A DNA stretch of 64,000 bases, from NCBI RefSeq assembly GCF_916618915.1, contig NZ_CAKAKE010000001.1:2649001-2713000 (forward strand). Reading direction: 5' to 3'. A model generated the notes under the pieces. The model saw only the letters and a program-made list of their open reading frames with translations. It did not search any database and was not told the DNA's origin. Source of the DNA: Stenotrophomonas sp. Marseille-Q4652 (lineage in GTDB: Bacteria > Pseudomonadota > Gammaproteobacteria > Xanthomonadales > Xanthomonadaceae). The translations under genes and the position numbers were made by a program. Below are positions 60,607 through 64,000 of the stretch, piece by piece. Position 1 is the first letter of the stretch. Each line of letters starts with the position of its first letter.

Positions 60607-61569
60607 ATGTTCCCCGTGATCCGCCGCTGCTGCCTGCTTGTCGCCCTGGCCTTCCCGGTCGCCATGGCCGTGGTACCGGCTCAGGCCGCCGATGGCCCGT
60701 GCCTGCCGCTGTGGCCCGGCGGACTGGCACCATTGGACACGCCGCTGGCCCAGCCGGAGCGGATGGTCGAGCGCAGCGATGACCCCGCCCTGCCCGACCG
60801 TTATGTCGACCACATTTCCACCCCCTGCATGACCGTCCACCGCCCGGCGCGGCCCAATGGCGTCGGCGTGCTGGTCCTGCCCGGCGGCGGCTACCAGCGC
60901 GTGGTGCTGGACAAGGAGGGCAGCGCGCTGCTGCCCGACTTCGTCGAGCGCGGCGGGCTGACCCTGTTCGTGCTGCGTTACCGCCTGCCGGGCGAGGGCC
61001 GCACCGACGTGCAGGCCGCGCTGGCCGACGCGCAGCGCGCGCTGCGGCTGATCCGGGCCGGTGCGGGCGACTGGGGCCTGGACCCCGGCCGCATCGGGGT
61101 GATGGGCTTTTCCGCCGGTGGCCACCTGGCGGCGCGGCTGGGCACCGGTTTCGCCACCGGGACCTATCCGGCGGTAGACAAGGCCGATTCCCTTCCCGCG
61201 CGCCCGGACTTCCAGCTGCTCATCTACCCGGTGATCGACATGGAGGGGCCGGACACCCATGCCGGCTCGCGCCAGCGCCTGCTCGGCAATGCGCCTGATG
61301 CCGCGGCACTGCACCGCTTCTCGATGCAGCACCAGGCCAGCGCGGACACGCCGCCGACCTTCCTGCTGCACGCCCAGGACGACGAGGCGGTGCCGGTCGG
61401 CAACAGCCTGCTGTTCCACCGGGCCCTGCTGCAGGCCGGCGTGCCGACGCAGATGCACATCTTCCCGCGTGGCGGCCATGGCTTTGGCGTGCGCGGCACC
61501 GTGGGGCTGACCGTGGCGGCGTGGCCCCGGCTGGCCCTGGACTGGATCCACGCACTGCCCGAGGACTGA
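60607..61569 (+). CDS. exported alpha/beta hydrolase (acetyl-esterase-like)
   Basis: The 320-residue protein has a signal peptide (residues 1-27, ending PAQAA). The fold motifs are LVLPGGGYQRVV (oxyanion), GFSAGGHLA (nucleophile Ser), AQDDEAVP (Asp) and PRGGHGFGV (His). It resembles BD-FAE/acetylxylan-type esterases acting on plant polysaccharide acetyl groups. The ATG at 60607 is inside a much longer meaningless frame. It is divergent from the hydratase and 3 bp before the next esterase gene. Confidence 0.85.
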   Translation: MFPVIRRCCLLVALAFPVAMAVVPAQAADGPCLPLWPGGLAPLDTPLAQPERMVERSDDPALPDRYVDHISTPCMTVHRPARPNGVGVLVLPGGGYQRVVLDKEGSALLPDFVERGGLTLFVLRYRLPGEGRTDVQAALADAQRALRLIRAGAGDWGLDPGRIGVMGFSAGGHLAARLGTGFATGTYPAVDKADSLPARPDFQLLIYPVIDMEGPDTHAGSRQRLLGNAPDAAALHRFSMQHQASADTPPTFLLHAQDDEAVPVGNSLLFHRALLQAGVPTQMHIFPRGGHGFGVRGTVGLTVAAWPRLALDWIHALPED

Positions 61570-61572
61570 GCA

Positions 61573-63204
61573 ATGGCCGACGACACCCCGATTTCCCCGC
61601 CCGGCATGGCGCTGGATCGCCGCGACTTCCTGCGCGGCAGCGCCCTGCTCGGCGCGGGCCTGGCGCTGGCAGGCTCGCCGCTGGCCCATGCCGCACCACC
61701 AGCCAGCTCCTTGGCGCGGACCCGCAGCGGCCACATCGCCGGCCAGCGCGAAGGCGGTATCCATGTGTTCCGGGGCATTCCCTATGGCGCCGACACCGCG
61801 CCGCGCAGGTTCCAGCCGGCGCTGCGCGAGGCCCGCTGGCGCGGCGTGCGCGAGGCTCTGGACTTTGGCAACGCCGCGCCGCAGGGCGGTGGCGAAGGCC
61901 CGGGCAGCGAGGACTGCCTGTACCTCAACGTGTGGACGCCGGGCCTGCGCGATGGCGGCAAGCGCCCGGTGCTGGTCTACATCCACGGCGGTGGATACAA
62001 CAACGGCTCCGGCTCCAGCCCGCTGTACGACGGGGGTAACCTCGCCCGCCATGGCGACGTGGTGGTCATCACCGTCAACCATCGGCTCAACCTGTTCGGC
62101 TACCTCTACCTGGCCCAGCTCGGCGGGCCGGCGTTTGCCGATTCGGGCAACGTCGGCCAGCTGGACCTGGTGCAGGCGCTGCAGTGGGTACGCGAGCACG
62201 CGGGCGAGTTCGGCGGCGATGCCGGCAACGTCACCGTGTTCGGGCAGTCCGGCGGCGGCGCCAAGATCGCCACGCTGATGGCGATGCCGGCTGCGCGCGG
62301 GCTGTTCCATCGCGCCTGGACCATGAGCGGCCAGCAGGTCACCGCCGCCGGCCCGCGTGCGGCCACCCAGCGCGCGCAGCTGGTGCTGGAGCACTTCGGC
62401 GCGCGCGACGCGCAGGCACTGGCCACGATGCCGATGGAAAAACTCCTGGAAGCCACCAGGCTGCGCGATCCCTCGCGCGTGGAGGACACCTCGCTGTACC
62501 TGGGCCCGGTGCTGGATGCGCGCGCGCTGCCGGCGCATCCCTTCTGGCCGCAGGCGCCCGTGCAGTCGGCCGGCATCCCGATGGTGATCGGCAATACCCA
62601 CGACGAGACCCGCGCCTTCCTCGGCAATGACCCGCGCAACTTCGAGCTGGGCTGGGACGAGCTCCCCGCCAGGCTGGAAACCCAGCAGTACGTGGACCTG
62701 TTGCCGTCGGTGGTGATCGACGAGTACCGCCGCCTGTATCCGCAGTACACGCCGTCGGAGGTGTTCTTCGCCGCGACCACCGCCGGGCGCTCGTGGCGCG
62801 GCGCGGTGGAGGAACTGGAAGCGCGCGCGCGGCAACCGGCCGGTGCGGCGCCGACCTGGGCCTACCAGCTGGACTGGTACGCACGCGGCGGCGAGGCGGA
62901 GAAGCTGCGCGCCTTCCACACCCTGGACATCCCGCTGGTGTTCGACAACCTCGACCTGCCGGAATCACGCACCGGCACCAGTGACGACGCTCGTGCCATG
63001 GCCGCGGCGATGCGCGACGCGCTGCTGGCATTCGCCCGCCACGGCGATCCCAACCACGCCGGCCTGCCGCGCTGGGAACCGTACGACCTGGCGCGACGAC
63101 AGACGATGGTGTTCGACTCGCCCAGCCGGCAGGTCGACGACCCGCGCGGCGGCGAGCGCCGGCTCTACCAGCAGGCACCCTTCATCCAGCGCGGCACGTT
63201 CTGA
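61573..63204 (+). CDS. type-B carboxylesterase with Tat signal
   Basis: The 543-residue enzyme begins with a twin-arginine signal (RRDFLRGSALLGAGLALAG, about residues 16-34). The carboxylesterase/lipase type-B features are SEDCLYLNVWTP, VYIHGGGY, the nucleophile Ser in FGQSGGGAKI, the Glu in NTHDETRAF and the His in HGDPNHAGLPRW. It probably de-esterifies plant-derived compounds in the periplasm. It starts 3 bp after the previous esterase stop, so both form an operon. Confidence 0.9.
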   Translation: MADDTPISPPGMALDRRDFLRGSALLGAGLALAGSPLAHAAPPASSLARTRSGHIAGQREGGIHVFRGIPYGADTAPRRFQPALREARWRGVREALDFGNAAPQGGGEGPGSEDCLYLNVWTPGLRDGGKRPVLVYIHGGGYNNGSGSSPLYDGGNLARHGDVVVITVNHRLNLFGYLYLAQLGGPAFADSGNVGQLDLVQALQWVREHAGEFGGDAGNVTVFGQSGGGAKIATLMAMPAARGLFHRAWTMSGQQVTAAGPRAATQRAQLVLEHFGARDAQALATMPMEKLLEATRLRDPSRVEDTSLYLGPVLDARALPAHPFWPQAPVQSAGIPMVIGNTHDETRAFLGNDPRNFELGWDELPARLETQQYVDLLPSVVIDEYRRLYPQYTPSEVFFAATTAGRSWRGAVEELEARARQPAGAAPTWAYQLDWYARGGEAEKLRAFHTLDIPLVFDNLDLPESRTGTSDDARAMAAAMRDALLAFARHGDPNHAGLPRWEPYDLARRQTMVFDSPSRQVDDPRGGERRLYQQAPFIQRGTF

Positions 63205-63330
63205 GCAATGAGGTGATATCCAGTGAAACGGGGGCGAACCCCCGGCAACATGCCGTGATAAGCCGGAATCGGCGCGAGCGTGGCACCGCGGCGAACACTT
63301 GATTAACTGCGCTCCACTAGACTGTCGCCC

Positions 63331-63924
63331 ATGACAGCCGACTTTCTTCTTCCGCAGTGCCGCGGCGGCACGCGCCTGATCGAACAACTGGACCGCGCCG
63401 TGCAGGCCGGCAATGCCGGAGAGGTAGCCGCAGCCGTGGAGCGCGTGCTGCTCGACGCCATTGCCGATCCGGGCATCGAACTGCCGTCGGTGATCCGCGA
63501 GCCGGTGGAGGGCCATTACGCACGCCGCGAGATCTACCGCAGCGCCGCGCATGGCTACAGCGTGATCGCGATGACCTGGGCCCCGCACCAGGGCACGCCG
63601 CTGCACGACCATGACGGGCTGTGGTGCGTGGATGGCGTGTGGCAGGGCGACCTGCAGGTCACCCAGTACGAGCTGCTGGAAGAGCAGCCGCAGCGCGCGC
63701 GCTTCCGCGTCGTGGGCACGATTCCGGCCGGGCCCGGCAGCGCCGGAAAGCTGGTGCCGCCGCATGAATACCACGTGCTGCAGAACCCCAGCGACGACAC
63801 CGTGGCGGTGTCGGTGCACGTGTACCAGGCGCCGATGGAACACTGCACGGTGTTCCTGCCCGAGGGCGGGGACGGCTGGTTCCGCCGCGAGGAAAAACTG
63901 CTGCTGGTCGACGACGCCTGCTGA
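63331..63924 (+). CDS. cysteine dioxygenase-family protein
   Basis: The 197-residue cupin oxidises a thiol to a sulfinate. The iron ligands are in PLHDHDGLWC (two His) and PPHEYHVLQ (third). A Cys five residues after the second His in HDHDGLWC matches the Cys that crosslinks to Tyr in true cysteine dioxygenases and is absent from 3-mercaptopropionate dioxygenases. ATG 63331 begins MTADFLLPQC. The upstream 126 bp contains a small hairpin (GGGGG-cgaa-CCCCC) of unclear role. Confidence 0.87.
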   Translation: MTADFLLPQCRGGTRLIEQLDRAVQAGNAGEVAAAVERVLLDAIADPGIELPSVIREPVEGHYARREIYRSAAHGYSVIAMTWAPHQGTPLHDHDGLWCVDGVWQGDLQVTQYELLEEQPQRARFRVVGTIPAGPGSAGKLVPPHEYHVLQNPSDDTVAVSVHVYQAPMEHCTVFLPEGGDGWFRREEKLLLVDDAC

Positions 63925-63948
63925 GACAGGCGTCGCCGCAGCGAGGGG

Positions 63949-64000
63949 TCAGCGCTTGCCGCCGACCTCGATGAACTGCAGGAACTCGGCGCGGGTGCGC
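63949..64000 (-). CDS. 3' end of a minus-strand gene (possibly folE)
   Basis: The last 16 codons and stop read RTRAEFLQFIEVGGKR on the minus strand, cut by the window edge. The RTRAEFL stretch resembles the C-terminus of type I GTP cyclohydrolases (FolE), but the fragment is too short to be sure. Confidence 0.35.
   Translation of the reverse strand, partial: RTRAEFLQFIEVGGKR

Noticed and set aside
56995..61569. A plus-strand open frame of 1524 codons
   Set aside because: It is antisense to the TRAP genes and hydratase for most of its length and is low-complexity (His, Gln, Arg, Gly rich). Only its end, from 60607, is a real gene (alpha/beta hydrolase).
63220..63245. Hairpin with GGGGG and CCCCC arms before the cysteine dioxygenase gene
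   Set aside because: Short stem without T-run or a conserved riboswitch core; not enough to call a regulatory RNA.

Overview
The window is high-GC DNA from the replication-origin region of a gammaproteobacterium, most likely a member of the Xanthomonadaceae (Stenotrophomonas/Pseudoxanthomonas type). This rests on gene order: tonB-exbB-exbD-exbD, a TPR protein, an M48 protease, a CPBP protease, gyrB, recF, dnaN and dnaA on the minus strand, facing rpmH-rnpA-yidC-mnmE on the plus strand. The two tandem exbD genes, the PA0069-type radical SAM protein and the general protein content agree. No species can be named from sequence alone.

Layout. 1-1.07 kb: end of an Entner-Doudoroff pair (kdgK, eda). 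1.1-6.4 kb: an alcohol/aldehyde oxidation cluster (AcoR-type sigma-54 activator, aldehyde dehydrogenase, zinc alcohol dehydrogenase, DUF779 protein) with a recognisable sigma-54 promoter and an upstream palindrome. 6.5-17.3 kb: mixed housekeeping genes (TonB-dependent receptor, aromatic aminotransferase, fructose-bisphosphatase, 2OG oxygenase, cold-shock/Excalibur fusion, radical SAM protein, cardiolipin synthase, pdxJ). 17.8-20.2 kb: TonB energising complex. 20.3-30.3 kb: envelope proteins, then gyrB, recF, dnaN and dnaA, with three parS-like palindromes and DnaA boxes. 30.5-39.1 kb: rpmH, rnpA, yidC, mnmE, rhomboid protease, a TerC/Alx membrane protein behind a yybP-ykoY (manganese) riboswitch, an rRNA methyltransferase and a dipeptidase.

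39.1-49.3 kb is accessory. An IS481-family element (CTAG target duplication) sits upstream of a small outer-membrane protein gene. Directly downstream of that gene is an 8.45-kb genomic island bounded by a 14-bp direct repeat (40806-40819 and 49245-49258). It carries a tyrosine integrase, remnants of other genes, a ribbon-helix-helix/PIN toxin-antitoxin pair and a two-gene type III-like restriction-modification system. At the integrase end lies the 3' half of a tRNA without its 5' half. This suggests that an element normally targeting a tRNA gene integrated at a short secondary match between the porin-like gene and its terminator.

49.3-63.9 kb: an Lrp regulator divergent from phenylalanine hydroxylase, then a hexuronate/pectin-derived sugar locus (CE12-type esterase fused to a cupin, RpiB-like isomerase, KduD, KduI, LacI regulator, TRAP transporter, FAH-family hydratase, two esterases). 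Two copies of a 13-bp motif, one before kduI and one in the divergent hydratase/esterase promoter region, suggest control by the LacI protein. KduI and KduD make 2-keto-3-deoxygluconate, which the KdgK/Eda pair at the start of the window would split. The window ends with a cysteine dioxygenase and the last codons of a minus-strand gene.
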